Part shown: in pieces, positions 35,842-44,390 of the stretch
Position numbering within the stretch: the stretch's first letter is position 1
Layout of the letters: every line of letters starts with the position of its first letter
Assembly: GCF_024211275.1 (NCBI RefSeq)
Contig: NZ_JAMLDX010000010.1
Span: 62,001 to 126,000, forward strand
Reading direction: 5' to 3'
DNA: 64,000 nucleotides
Source: Sphingomonas tagetis
GTDB lineage: Bacteria > Pseudomonadota > Alphaproteobacteria > Sphingomonadales > Sphingomonadaceae
Position numbers and translations under genes: made by a program
Notes under the pieces: generated by a model
Database searches by the model: none
What the model was told of the DNA's origin: nothing
The model's input: only the letters and a program-made list of their open reading frames with translations

Positions 35842-35875
35842 TGCTGCGGGTGCAGCCGAGGCCACCCCCGCAGCA
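35842..35875. terminator. GC-rich hairpin between convergent thrB and receptor remnant
   Basis: TGCTGCGGGTG (35842-35852) pairs with CACCCCCGCAGCA (35863-35875) except for a two-base bulge, with a loop of about ten bases. It lies 56 bases after thrB and just before the convergent receptor fragment. There is no T run, so it may be a weak or Rho-assisted terminator. Confidence 0.45.
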
Positions 35876-35883
35876 TGACCGCA

Positions 35884-36240
35884 TCAGAACTTGATGCCGG
35901 CCCTCACATACCAGAAGCCACCACTATACCCGAATGGCGAAACATCGATATATTGATTGCCGTTGCCGGGCAGGCCGGTGAACGGATCGATCGAGCGCAG
36001 ATCCTTGTCGGGATAATTGTCGAACAGGTTCTGCGCGCCGACCGACAGGGAGAAATGGTCGTTGAAGGTATAGGTCGCCTCGACATCGGCGACTAGTTCG
36101 TCGCCGAATGTCTGTGCTACGTTCGTGCTCGATGTGACCGTGAACTCGCTAAAATAGTTCACCCGCCCGAGCAGCGACAGTTTGCCCAGCGACCAAGTCT
36201 CGGTGAAGTTCACCCGCCATTTCGGCAGGGTGGTGCGGCT
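35884..36240 (-). pseudogene. C-terminal remnant of a TonB-dependent receptor
   Basis: About 118 codons encode the last strands of a TonB receptor barrel: LPKWRVNFTETWSLGKLSLL, DVEATYTFNDHFSLSVGAQN, NLFDNYPDKD and the C-terminal FWYVRAGIKF. No plug or earlier barrel is present upstream on this strand. The frame instead runs into the decayed recombinase reading the other way. The gene was evidently cut by a rearrangement near 36240. The end point is approximate. Confidence 0.85.
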
Positions 36241-36244
36241 GGTC

Positions 36245-36565
36245 CACCGCGACGGCCGCGCGGCGGCGCTATCTTCGGGGTCGGACCACTCGGCGCTCAA
36301 GCTGCTGGTCACCGCGCGGCGGTGGTGGACGATCCTGCGCGAGGGTGAGATCCGCATCAACGAGCTGGCAGCTCAGGAAGGGGTCAGCGCATCGTGGATG
36401 ACGCGGGTGGTGCGGCTGGCATTTCTGTCGCCGGAGATCGTCGACGCCATCCTTGCGGACAACCTGCGCAGCGACGTGGACGGGCTGGTGCCGACCGGTG
36501 CTGACGGCGTCCCGGCATACTGGAAAGATCAGCGGCTGCGTTACCTCACCGCTGGCGCTGGGTGA
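36245..36565 (+). pseudogene. C-terminal remnant of a large serine recombinase (copy 1)
   Basis: Roughly 105 codons match the C-terminal helix-turn-helix part of phage-type serine recombinases: ALKLLVTARRWWTILREGEI, NELAAQEGVSASWMTRVV and RLAFLSPEIVDAIL. The catalytic resolvase domain is absent. A near-identical segment (TRVVRLAFLSPEIVDAVLAG) occurs in the second remnant at 51925-52378. It abuts the truncated TonB receptor, which suggests insertion and later deletion. Confidence 0.82.
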
Positions 36566-36836
36566 CCGCGCTCAGCTCACTTCCGGCACCCGGTTGCCGT
36601 TGGAACCCGAAACCCTGCCGCGATGCCCCCACGAAATCATTACAAAAAGTAGTACTGTTCAACGCAACTCAAAACGAGCTTGATCCGTTAACCCAAAATA
36701 GCCATTGTGGGTAAGGCAAAGGCAGGCTGGAGAGGAGCCGGATCATGACATCGGTTACCTGACGATGTCTGAGAATAGTTGTCTTTGTAACAGACGTAAC
36801 TCGCCCTGATAATGACTATCTTAGGGAGTTGCTGAA

Positions 36837-37043
36837 ATGTACTTTGAAATAACTAGGCAGGGTGCGGAGGCCAAAGCTGTCGGCGCACGAGGGCCATGGA
36901 AGTGGCGGTTGGTGCGGGAGCCGGACAATATCGTCGCGTACGGAGAAGGCTACGGCTCGAAGAAGGAGTGCGAGGCCGCGGTAGCTTCGGTGATGCTGGT
37001 CACCAATGCGACACCGATCCGGTATGACCCCGGCGACAATTAG
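36837..37043 (+). CDS. Small DUF1508-like (YegP family) protein
   Basis: The 68-residue protein MYFEITRQGAEAK... has the YegP-type repeat: Y-F-E-I, W-K-W-R-L-V near residues 21-26, then GEGYGSKKECEAAV. Single-repeat DUF1508 proteins are small, cytoplasmic and of unknown role, often stress-linked. The 271 bases upstream (36566-36836), AT-richer than the surroundings, show no other gene and may contain its promoter. Confidence 0.72.
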   Translation: MYFEITRQGAEAKAVGARGPWKWRLVREPDNIVAYGEGYGSKKECEAAVASVMLVTNATPIRYDPGDN

Positions 37044-37188
37044 GGGTCTCTGATCGAAGCGCGAGGTAGCAGCGGTATAACGCTCGCCGAGCTCCACTGA
37101 TCGCCTCGCCTCAGGAGGCAGATGCGCGCAAGATGACCTCGCTACGTCGGAGGTCTGCAATCGCTTGCGATCCGGTTCGGCCCCTGGA

Positions 37189-37566
37189 TCAGCTGGATAT
37201 AATCATGAGACTGGAAATGGCTGCCAGCACCTGGGCATCGGCATAGGGCTTCTGGACGACGACGCTTTTGGGGACACCCTCGGCGGCCCAGTCCGCCGCA
37301 CTGTCGCCAGTGGTATAGACGACGGGAAGCTCCGGGTTCAGCGACCGTGCGTGACGTGCTACCTCCCAGCCGGTTGGTCCTGCTCCCATTCGCACGTCGG
37401 TAATGAGCCCGCCGATCTCTTCGATTCGCTCATCCAGCAGCCGTATCGCATCCTGGCCGTTGCTGGCGGCGAGGACGTGGTACCCGCCATCGACAAGCGC
37501 GTCTTCTGCAGCCGACTGAATAAGCGGCTCGTCTTCAGCAAACAGAATGAGGATGGAACCAGACAT
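37189..37566 (-). CDS. Single-domain response regulator (CheY-like receiver)
   Basis: The 125-residue protein is a lone receiver: acidic pair in FAEDEP, phospho-acceptor Asp in LITDVRMG, Thr in VVYTTGDS and Lys in VVQKPYAD. There is no output domain. It is of the type found with HWE/hybrid kinases in sphingomonads. The hybrid kinase at 39749 has lost its own receiver Asp, so this intact receiver is a candidate partner, though a 2.2 kb ars operon lies between them. Confidence 0.88.
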   Translation of the reverse strand: MSGSILILFAEDEPLIQSAAEDALVDGGYHVLAASNGQDAIRLLDERIEEIGGLITDVRMGAGPTGWEVARHARSLNPELPVVYTTGDSAADWAAEGVPKSVVVQKPYADAQVLAAISSLMIISS

Positions 37567-37744
37567 GAAGATCGTCCCGTTTGAAGAGAGCGGACTGTCG
37601 ATGATGTCCGATGCCGGAGGGCTGCTCCCAGACGATCAGCATGATGTAATAGTTCCCGGCCCTCACAAGACCGGTAATCGGAGAGGTAACCTGCTCGCCT
37701 CGCTCGCCGGCTGACACATGCAGCTTCTCCATCCACCGGGGGGC

Positions 37745-37785
37745 TTGTCGAATCGATAATTCGAGGATATTCGAATTATCGAATC
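37745..37785 (+). promoter_or_regulatory. ars promoter with overlapping ArsR-type operator
   Basis: A long inverted repeat has inner arms GATAATTCGA (37755-37764) and TCGAATTATC (37771-37780), separated by six bases. The symmetry continues outward with few mismatches to 37750-37785. A TTGTCG (37745-37750) and TATTCG (37768-37773) with 17 bases between could be -35 and -10, so the operator would block polymerase. The arsI start follows at 37802 with GAGAG as ribosome-binding site. Confidence 0.8.
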
Positions 37786-37801
37786 AACTGAGAGAGTGGT
37801 T

Positions 37802-38242
37802 ATGAAGCGCCTTCACATGCACGTCAGCGTGCCCGACATCGAGCAGGCTATCACCTTCTACAGTACGCTGTTCGACGCGGCTCCAGATGTTGTGAAGGAT
37901 GACTATGCGAAGTGGATGCTCGACGATCCGCGCGTTAATCTCGCAATATCGTCGCGGGCTCGCGCAACCGGGATCGATCATGTCGGTATCCAGGTCGATA
38001 ACCCGGATGAGCTTGCCGAGCTCGCCACAAGGTTGAAAACCGCAGGCTCCAAGACCTTCGATCAGGCGGCGGCGACGTGCTGCTACGCGAAGTCCGACAA
38101 GTCCTGGGTAACCGACACCGCCGGCGTCCGTTGGGAAACATTCTTCACCCATGGCGAAGCGACCGCATATGGCGAGGACGAAGCGATCCCCGACGATCGT
38201 GCGTGCTGCGCGCCGCAACCGGTCGCGAAGGCGTGCTGCTGA
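37802..38242 (+). CDS. arsI: ArsI-type C-As lyase / glyoxalase-fold metal resistance protein
   Basis: The 146-residue vicinal-oxygen-chelate protein begins MKRLHMHVSVPDIEQAITFY. It contains VVKDDYAKWMLDDPRVNLAI and IDHVGIQVDNPDEL, the vicinal Cys pair in AATCCYAKSDKSWV, and a Cys-rich tail (CCAPQPVAKACC). These match ArsI, which cleaves the C-As bond of methylarsenite, and the related CadI proteins. An in-frame GTG at 37796 is less likely as the start. Its stop overlaps the arsR ATG by one base. Confidence 0.88.
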   Translation: MKRLHMHVSVPDIEQAITFYSTLFDAAPDVVKDDYAKWMLDDPRVNLAISSRARATGIDHVGIQVDNPDELAELATRLKTAGSKTFDQAAATCCYAKSDKSWVTDTAGVRWETFFTHGEATAYGEDEAIPDDRACCAPQPVAKACC

Positions 38243-38586
38243 TGCAATTGCCCACGGCCGTGGCCGCGCTGTCGGCGCTTGCTCATGCGAGCCGCCTCGC
38301 CGTGTTCCGTCTGCTGGTGCGAGCAGGCGCGCAAGGCGTGGCGGCGGGCGATATTGCTCGTGAAGTCGGAGCGCGCCCCAACACGCTTTCGACGCATTTG
38401 ACGATCCTGGGCACTGCGGGGCTGATCCAGTCGCGGCGCGAAGGCCGGTCGATCATCTATACGGCGGATTATGATCGTATGCGTAACTTGCTGGGCTTCC
38501 TTGTCGCCGACTGTTGCGCGGGGCGTCCCGAGATCTGCGGGTCTCTGGTTGACATGGCGCAGGAAGCCGATTGCTGCTCGCGATGA
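38242..38586 (+). CDS. arsR: ArsR-family arsenic-responsive repressor
   Basis: The 114-residue protein is a winged helix with ALAHASRLAVFRLLVRAG and GARPNTLSTHLTILGTAGLI for DNA recognition. It lacks the classic ELCVCDL metal site in the recognition helix. Instead it has C-terminal cysteines in VADCCAGRPEIC and EADCCSR, as in ArsR variants with a C-terminal As(III) site. It probably binds the palindrome at 37750-37785 and releases it on arsenite. It overlaps its neighbours at both ends. Confidence 0.88.
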   Translation: MQLPTAVAALSALAHASRLAVFRLLVRAGAQGVAAGDIAREVGARPNTLSTHLTILGTAGLIQSRREGRSIIYTADYDRMRNLLGFLVADCCAGRPEICGSLVDMAQEADCCSR

Positions 38587-39248
38587 CGCTGTCCCGTCGC
38601 GCAGCTGCCGAGCTGGTGGGCACCGCGATGCTGCTCGCCGTGGTGGTCGGCTCCGGTATCATGGGGCAGCGACTCGCCGGGGGTAACGACGCGATCGCGC
38701 TCCTCGGCAATACGATCGCCACAGGAGCGGGGCTGGTCGTCCTGATTCACATGTTCGGACCTGCCTCGGGTGCCCATTTCAACCCGGCCGTGACGCTGGC
38801 CGTTATGATGAGGCGCGGGATAAGTGCGCGCGCCGCGCTGCTTTATGTTGCGGCACAGTTCGTGGGTGCAATCGTCGGGGTGTGGTCAGCGCACCTCATG
38901 TTCGCCGAGCCGCTTTTTCAAGTCTCGTCCAGGCTGCGCGATGGCTGGCCGCAGGGAGTTGCCGAGGCAATTGCCACCTTCGGTCTGATCGGGACGATTG
39001 TGACCACGCAGCGATCGAGGCCCGAATTCACGCCGGTCGCGGTCGGTCTCTATATCACTGCCGCATACTGGTTCACCGCTTCAACTTCGTTTGCAAACCC
39101 GGCGGTGACGGTTGCCCGAAGCCTGTCCAACACATTCGCGGGGATTGCGCCGTCGTCAGTCGCCGTCTTCATCGCGGGGCAGCTCGCGGGCACGCTTTTC
39201 GCCATCGCATTTTTCGGATGGCTCTTGAAAGAGGACAGCCCCGAGTGA
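38583..39248 (+). CDS. Aquaporin / MIP-family channel of the ars operon (AqpS-like)
   Basis: The 221-residue membrane protein has two NPA boxes, GAHFNPAVTLAV and SFANPAVTVARS, and six predicted helices. It overlaps arsR by four bases and arsC by four. In Sinorhizobium meliloti an ars-operon aquaporin (AqpS) lets internal arsenite leave the cell after ArsC reduction. The same role is likely because no ArsB or Acr3 pump is seen in this operon. Confidence 0.88.
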   Translation: MTLSRRAAAELVGTAMLLAVVVGSGIMGQRLAGGNDAIALLGNTIATGAGLVVLIHMFGPASGAHFNPAVTLAVMMRRGISARAALLYVAAQFVGAIVGVWSAHLMFAEPLFQVSSRLRDGWPQGVAEAIATFGLIGTIVTTQRSRPEFTPVAVGLYITAAYWFTASTSFANPAVTVARSLSNTFAGIAPSSVAVFIAGQLAGTLFAIAFFGWLLKEDSPE

Positions 39249-39655
39249 CCGACGCATTCCCGATCACGATCTATCACAACCCTGACTGCGCCACGTCGCG
39301 CAACACGCTCGCGATGATTGAGGCGGCTGGATATGCGCCGCTGATCGTTGAATATCGCAACGCCGGTTGGACGCGTCCGCTACTTGAGAACCTGCTTGGC
39401 GCAATGGGCGCCAAGCCTCGCGACATCATGCGTGACAAGGGTACGCCCGCTGCCGAATTAGGCTTACTCGATTCTCAGGTGCCCGATGAAGCAATCATTG
39501 CGGCCATGATCGAGCATCCAGCCCTGGTGAACAGGCCGATCGTCGTGACACCGAAGGGCACGAAGCTATGCCGCCCGTCCGAAAGTGTCCTCGAACTCCT
39601 CGACCGCAAGCCAGCCGCGTTCACCAAGGAGGACGGGAATATCGTGCAGCTATGA
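39245..39655 (+). CDS. arsC: Arsenate reductase ArsC (glutaredoxin-linked type)
   Basis: The 136-residue protein starts with GTG at 39245. The active-site Cys is in HNPDCATSRNTL, and the phosphate-like anion site includes the arginine in NRPIVVTPKGTKLCRP. It reduces arsenate to arsenite using glutathione and glutaredoxin. It is last in the operon, overlapping the aquaporin gene by four bases. The product arsenite would leave through that channel. Confidence 0.92.
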   Translation: MTDAFPITIYHNPDCATSRNTLAMIEAAGYAPLIVEYRNAGWTRPLLENLLGAMGAKPRDIMRDKGTPAAELGLLDSQVPDEAIIAAMIEHPALVNRPIVVTPKGTKLCRPSESVLELLDRKPAAFTKEDGNIVQL

Positions 39656-39748
39656 TGCTTCAGACATTCGGTTGCCATTGACGGGGGCAGACACGTATCG
39701 TCGGCAGGTGGGAAGGTTCAGGCGACCGCGTCCACTGGCGAGGCCCGA

Positions 39749-42250
39749 ATGATGTCGCTCCAGAACGACCCTGTCGATCAAGTGCTCAAGCCAATCATGG
39801 ACTCGGTGCTCGACGCAGTCGTGGCGATCGACGGCGCCGGCGTGGTTGTCGGGTGGAATGCGGTCGCTCACAAGATCTTTGGCTGGACGGCGGAAGAGGC
39901 CCTCGACCATACGCTGGGCGATCTGATCATCCCCGAGCGGTATCGCGAGCGCCATGACACCGGCATGCGGCGGTTTCAGGAAACCGGCGAGGCGCGTGTG
40001 ATCAACCGCCGGATCGAGATCACAGCGATCGATAAAGCCGAGCGGGAATTTCCGGTGGAACTTGCGATCGTCCAGACACCGGGGACGGGCCGATCAGCGT
40101 TTATCGGCTTCCTGCGCGACATTACCGACCGGCGAGTGGAACAAGAGCGTCTGTCGGTCAGCGAAGAGTCACTGCGCCTCGCTACGGATGCCGCCGAGAT
40201 CGGGACATGGGATCTCGATCTGCTGACCGATACCTTGACCTGGTCGAACCGCACCAAGGCCATGTTCGGCATATCTCCTGATGTGCCGTGCAAGATGGGC
40301 GACTTCTACAGCGGACTGCATCCGGAAGATGTGGAAGCGACCAGCGCGGCGTTCGCAAGTTCGCTCGATCCCATCACGCGCGCGACCTACGATGTGCAAT
40401 ATCGCACGGTCGGCCGCGAAGATGGCCGCATCCGCTGGGTGGCCGCGAAGGGTCGCGGGCTGTTCGACGAGCAGGGGCGCTGCGTGCGCGCCATGGGCAC
40501 GGCGATCGACATTACCGCGCGAAAGCTCGCCGAGGCGCGCCACGCCTTTATGCTCGAGCTGAGTGACGCGCTTCGTGGTCCGGACACGGACACCGCGCTT
40601 ACCAGGGCGTGCGAGTTGATGGGGCGTTTCTTTGGGGTCGCGCGGGTCGGTTACGGCCAGCTCGATCGGGACGAAGACCTGTTCGACTATTCGATCTGCT
40701 GGACCAACGGCCGCGTGCCGCCGCTACTCGGGCGTTTTCCCGCCAGCGCGTTCGGGACGAAGATCGTGGCGAAGCTCGGCGCAGGCGAGACCGTGGTGGT
40801 AGGCGATCTGCTGTCCGATCGGGTGAGCGATGAAGCGGAAACGCGCGCAACGGCATCGTCAGTGGACACCCGTGCCATTCTGGTCGTGCCGTTCCTCCGC
40901 GCGGGCCGGCTGCGGACGATCGTCTATCTCAACGACCAGAATCCCAGGCAGTGGACCGACGAAGAGATCGAGTTCATGCAGGAGGTCGCCGAACGAACTC
41001 GCCAGGTCATCGAGCGAGGCGAGGCCGAGACCGCGCTAAGGGCGCTCAATGCGACGCTCGAAGTGCGGATCGAAGAGCGAACCGAGGCCCTGCGCAACGC
41101 CGAGGAAGCATTGCGCCAGTCGCAGAAGATGGAAGCGATCGGTCAACTGACTGGCGGCATCGCGCATGATTTTAACAACCTGCTTCAGGGCATTACCGGC
41201 AGCCTCGACCTGATCAAGCGACGTGTTGCCCAAGGACGGTCCAATGACATCGACCGGTTTCTCGACGGTGCGATGACCTCTGCGCAACGAGCCGCCGGGC
41301 TGACCCACAGGTTGCTCGCATTCGCACGTCGTCAGCCGCTCGACCCACGCAGCGTGGGCGCGAACCCGCTGATCGCCTCGATGGAGGATCTGCTCCGTCG
41401 GACGCTGGGTGAAGATATCGCGCTCGAACTCGTGCTTGCCGCTGACCTGTGGCCCACTCGGTGCGATCCAAACCAGCTCGAGAATGCGGTGCTTAATCTG
41501 GCGATCAACGCACGCGATGCCATGCCGGACGGCGGCGTCTTGCGGATCGAGACAGCGAACAGCCAGGTCGATGCCGCAACCGCGGAGGGTACGCCGGGTC
41601 TCGCGCAAGGTAGCTATATCCTTATCCGCGTCAGCGACACGGGAGCCGGCATGAGCGCCGATACGATCGAACGCGCGTTCGAGCCGTTCTTCACCACCAA
41701 GCCTACCGGCCAGGGGACGGGTCTTGGCCTTTCGATGATCTATGGTTTCGCGCGTCAATCGGACGGTTACACCGCGATCCAGAGCGAGGTCGGGCAAGGA
41801 ACCACGTTTTCGCTTTATCTGCCCCGCCATGACGGCGAACTTGACCAGACGTTGGAAATGGAGAGCGACGACGCCATTGCCGAAACCGGGGAGATCGTCC
41901 TGGTCGTGGAGGATGAATCCGTGGTTCGTTCGCTCGTCGTCGAGGTGCTTGACGAACTCGGCTATCGCACGCTCGAGGCTGAAGACGGTCGAGCCGCTCT
42001 GGAGATCCTGCAATCCGACCGGCAGGTGGATCTCCTCATCACGAACATCGGGCTGCCCGGTCTCAACGGCCGCCAGCTCGCCGATGCGGCGCGGGTACAC
42101 AGGCCTGCGCTCAAGGTCATGCTGATGACCGGATACGCGGAAAGTGCGACCGCGGCCTCCGGGTTTCTGGAAGAGCGGATGGCGATGATCACCAAGCCGT
42201 TCGCCATGGATGATCTTGCCGCTCGCATTCGTGAGCTGATCGAACGCTGA
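39749..42250 (+). CDS. Hybrid histidine kinase PAS-PAS-GAF-HisKA-HATPase-REC with altered receiver
   Basis: The 833-residue soluble kinase has PAS (about 14-128), a second PAS (about 140-260), GAF (about 270-420), a coiled coil, HisKA with phospho-His473 in TGGIAHDFNNLL, an ATPase domain (N box NLAINARDAMPDGG, G boxes DTGAGMS and GQGTGLGLS) and a C-terminal receiver. The receiver has the acidic pair in VVEDES, Thr in LMTGYAES and Lys in ITKPFA. However, the acceptor position reads LLITNIGLPG, so Asn766 (codon 42044-42046) replaces Asp. No membrane helix is seen, so it senses a cytoplasmic cue. Confidence 0.9.
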   Translation: MMSLQNDPVDQVLKPIMDSVLDAVVAIDGAGVVVGWNAVAHKIFGWTAEEALDHTLGDLIIPERYRERHDTGMRRFQETGEARVINRRIEITAIDKAEREFPVELAIVQTPGTGRSAFIGFLRDITDRRVEQERLSVSEESLRLATDAAEIGTWDLDLLTDTLTWSNRTKAMFGISPDVPCKMGDFYSGLHPEDVEATSAAFASSLDPITRATYDVQYRTVGREDGRIRWVAAKGRGLFDEQGRCVRAMGTAIDITARKLAEARHAFMLELSDALRGPDTDTALTRACELMGRFFGVARVGYGQLDRDEDLFDYSICWTNGRVPPLLGRFPASAFGTKIVAKLGAGETVVVGDLLSDRVSDEAETRATASSVDTRAILVVPFLRAGRLRTIVYLNDQNPRQWTDEEIEFMQEVAERTRQVIERGEAETALRALNATLEVRIEERTEALRNAEEALRQSQKMEAIGQLTGGIAHDFNNLLQGITGSLDLIKRRVAQGRSNDIDRFLDGAMTSAQRAAGLTHRLLAFARRQPLDPRSVGANPLIASMEDLLRRTLGEDIALELVLAADLWPTRCDPNQLENAVLNLAINARDAMPDGGVLRIETANSQVDAATAEGTPGLAQGSYILIRVSDTGAGMSADTIERAFEPFFTTKPTGQGTGLGLSMIYGFARQSDGYTAIQSEVGQGTTFSLYLPRHDGELDQTLEMESDDAIAETGEIVLVVEDESVVRSLVVEVLDELGYRTLEAEDGRAALEILQSDRQVDLLITNIGLPGLNGRQLADAARVHRPALKVMLMTGYAESATAASGFLEERMAMITKPFAMDDLAARIRELIER

Positions 42251-42320
42251 AAATAACTCCGCACTCTGCGTGCCGTTGTTCAATCGCGAGCGGCCAGCCT
42301 TTAAAGCTTCGCGCGTGCGG

Positions 42321-42488
42321 CTAGTTGGCGTTCGAACTTGCCAGCGCCGTCGCAATCATGGCCGCGAGACTTTCCTCGGCCTCGCGGCGCTGTTTCTCTT
42401 CCTTCGAAACCAGCCCCTGCTTCAACCAGTCCGGCGCGCGAGCCAGCGTCGATGCGACGAGTTGCTGGAGATCGGAAACCGGCGTCAT
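42321..42488 (-). CDS. Small DUF6771-like protein
   Basis: Fifty-five residues from the ATG at 42488. LQQLVASTLARAPDWLKQGL, VSKEEKQRREAEESLA and AAMIATALASS match the pattern of small sphingomonad proteins of the DUF6771 type (an L-x-x-A-P-x-W-x-x-x-G-L motif and a charged helix). Longer starts at 42539 and 42614 are possible but add unrelated residues. The function is unknown. It is convergent with the histidine kinase. Confidence 0.6.
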   Translation of the reverse strand: MTPVSDLQQLVASTLARAPDWLKQGLVSKEEKQRREAEESLAAMIATALASSNAN

Positions 42489-42632
42489 GCCCTGCCTTGA
42501 GCATATGACCGCTACCCGGGCAAGCGCCGTGGTCGTCATCGCACCACCAGAATGTCTCGCCCTGGTTTCCTCTTTTCCGACAAGGAACGTAAGCGCCGGC
42601 AGGACCGTTGCCACGCCGGAGGATCATCCCGG

Positions 42633-43427
42633 ATGCACACAAGCTCACAGCTAACCCTGCTCACCCGGATCGGCTTCGCCAGTCGCGGCGTGCTGTACAT
42701 AGTGATCGCGTATCTGATCCTTCGGGCGAGGCGAGCGGAAGATCAAAGCGGAGCCCTCGAATATCTCGGCAACGGCTCGGGGAAGCTGCTGCTGTGCGTC
42801 ATGGCCGTGGGGTTCGTCGCCTATGGGCTATGGCGCCTGTCGGACGCGATCTTCAACATCGAGCGGCACGCGTCCGATGGCAAGGGTGCAGCGGAGCGTG
42901 TGGCAGCGGGGCTCAGCGGCCTGGTCCATCTGTTCCTTACCTGGCAGGCAGTGGCATTGATCCGGGGGATTTCGTCATCGGGCGACGGCGCGCAGGACGG
43001 TGCGCGGTCAGCGCTCGAATTGCCCGGTGGACCGGCCCTCGTCATCCTTGCGGGCGTTGTGCTGGCGGCAACTGGCGTCTGGCAACTGGTCAAGGCGGCA
43101 AAGGCTGGATTTCTGCGGCATCTCGAGCCGGGTATGGCGGACAAGACATGGGTGAAATGGAGCGGACGCGCGGGCTACGCCGCACGGGGCCTGGTGTTCC
43201 TGATCACCAGCGGTTTTCTCATCAAAGCGGGCTGGGAAGCGCGCGCACGCGAAGCCGGCGGGATGGCCGACGCCATCACGTGGCTCCCCGAACCGTTCGA
43301 CATCGTTATTGCGGTGGGCTTGCTCGGCTTTGGTCTGTTCAGCCTGATCGAGGCGCGGTTTCGTATCCTGCATGATGTGCCGGTCGAAGGCATCGCCCAG
43401 CGAGTAACCGGCGGACGCTTTTCGTGA
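42633..43427 (+). CDS. DUF1206 membrane protein
   Basis: The 264-residue protein has six predicted membrane helices arranged as three pairs. Each pair begins with a repeat like RIGFASRGVLYIVIAYLIL, then GLSGLVHLFLTWQAV and GRAGYAARGLVFLITSGFLI. This is the DUF1206 layout. The start at 42633 has GGAGGA ten bases upstream. The function is unknown. Confidence 0.85.
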   Translation: MHTSSQLTLLTRIGFASRGVLYIVIAYLILRARRAEDQSGALEYLGNGSGKLLLCVMAVGFVAYGLWRLSDAIFNIERHASDGKGAAERVAAGLSGLVHLFLTWQAVALIRGISSSGDGAQDGARSALELPGGPALVILAGVVLAATGVWQLVKAAKAGFLRHLEPGMADKTWVKWSGRAGYAARGLVFLITSGFLIKAGWEARAREAGGMADAITWLPEPFDIVIAVGLLGFGLFSLIEARFRILHDVPVEGIAQRVTGGRFS

Positions 43428-43629
43428 CCGGATGCTCGTGTCCGTCGAGCATGGGAGCTGACAGGGGATAAGGTCGCCCGCCTCCGCCGGCGGGAACGAG
43501 GACCCGGCGCTACCGCTTCAGATCAGGCTCGCAATTCGGGCCAGGACCATCCGGACAGCTACCGTCAGGATCGGTTTAACGCTAATTACGTTGTCGCAAT
43601 ACGAATACCTCGATTGACGCAGGCTGGCG

Positions 43630-43800
43630 ATGGCCGTCAAGGACCTGGAATTCTACACAAGGCGAGCGCGGCAGGAGCGCGAGCTGGCGGAGCGCGCCCT
43701 CGACGCGACCGCCAGGCATGCACACGAGAAACTTGCAAGCGAGTATGAAAGTCGAGCCAGGATGGAGGGCATGGCCCTAAGGATTGCCAACGACCTCTAA
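43630..43800 (+). CDS. Small acidic/basic helical protein (56 residues)
   Basis: The ATG at 43630 opens a 56-codon frame: MAVKDLEFYTRRARQERELA, then ERALDATARHAHEKLASEYE and ending MALRIANDL. The pattern Y-x-x-R-A-x-Q-E-x-x-L-A-x-x-A followed by a second H-x-x-L-A-x-x-Y-x-x-x-A helix resembles short conserved proteins common in sphingomonads and the protein at 58342. It is too short to stand out by length, but codon use is normal. The function is unknown. Confidence 0.6.
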   Translation: MAVKDLEFYTRRARQERELAERALDATARHAHEKLASEYESRARMEGMALRIANDL

Positions 43801-44390
43801 CAGCCGGGCAAATCACGCTATGGCCGCCCCGGCGGATGCTGTCCATTGCCGGGGCGACGGCGTGATGTCCTTCGCACGACGACCCTGGTCTGTCTTCTGT
43901 TAACGCCACTTTTTCGGGATAGAGGCGCTGCTCGGCTTTTACCGGTAATGAAAAGGCCCCTGCCATGGGAAGATGCCAGCCCCACCGGAGCTGGCATCTT
44001 CCTCCTCAAACAGTTCCACACAGCTATAATGCTCCTCTTCGCTTCATGGCCGCCGGAGGAGCGCCTGGGAACCACGCGAGCGGTGCAACCCCCTGCGACA
44101 GTCTTCGTTCCGTGCTTCCTTCGCTGGTTCAACAGGCTGGATGTTAGGTCATTATCGCGATCGCGCCCTCCCATCGACATCGCGCCTATCTCCACCGCGC
44201 TACATTCGCGACGCTGGCCGGGAGGCGTACAGCGGCGCCGACGTGCTTACGGTAAGGAACGGAATGGGGGAGCCTCCACGTGATCGCAGCAGCTTTGCGC
44301 GTGACGAGAAACGCGCGAACGACCGACATTTTTCGGCGTTGGAACCAACGAGGCGTTCAAGTGATCTTTTGCCGCGAAGAGGGGTAATCA
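43801..44390. other. 590-base stretch without a supported gene
   Basis: Open frames occur on both strands here (for example 43846-44283 plus and 43818-44195 minus). Their translations are Arg/Pro-rich without family features, and I do not accept them. The stretch contains a strong hairpin (43969-44001) and a TATAAT-like sequence near 44026. It may hold a small RNA or only a long leader for the M48 gene. Confidence 0.5.
43969..44001. ncRNA. Perfect 12-base-pair hairpin, possible small-RNA or terminator element
   Basis: GAAGATGCCAGC (43969-43980) pairs perfectly with GCTGGCATCTTC (43990-44001) around a nine-base loop. On the plus strand it is followed by CTCCTC, an anti-Shine-Dalgarno-like stretch seen in some alphaproteobacterial small RNAs. 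On either strand a classical T run is lacking. Transcription is not shown. Confidence 0.35.

Noticed and set aside
36182..36244. Upstream extension of the recombinase frame
   Set aside because: These codons overlap the receptor remnant on the other strand and have no recombinase similarity, so they were left out of the remnant.
37535..37732. A 65-codon minus frame ahead of the response regulator
   Set aside because: It overlaps the regulator's start, shows no family features and lacks a good ribosome-binding site; a real small gene cannot be wholly excluded.
43846..44283. A 145-codon plus frame and an opposing minus frame in the long gap
   Set aside because: Both are rich in Arg/Pro/Ser with no recognisable fold, and the plus frame spans the hairpin.
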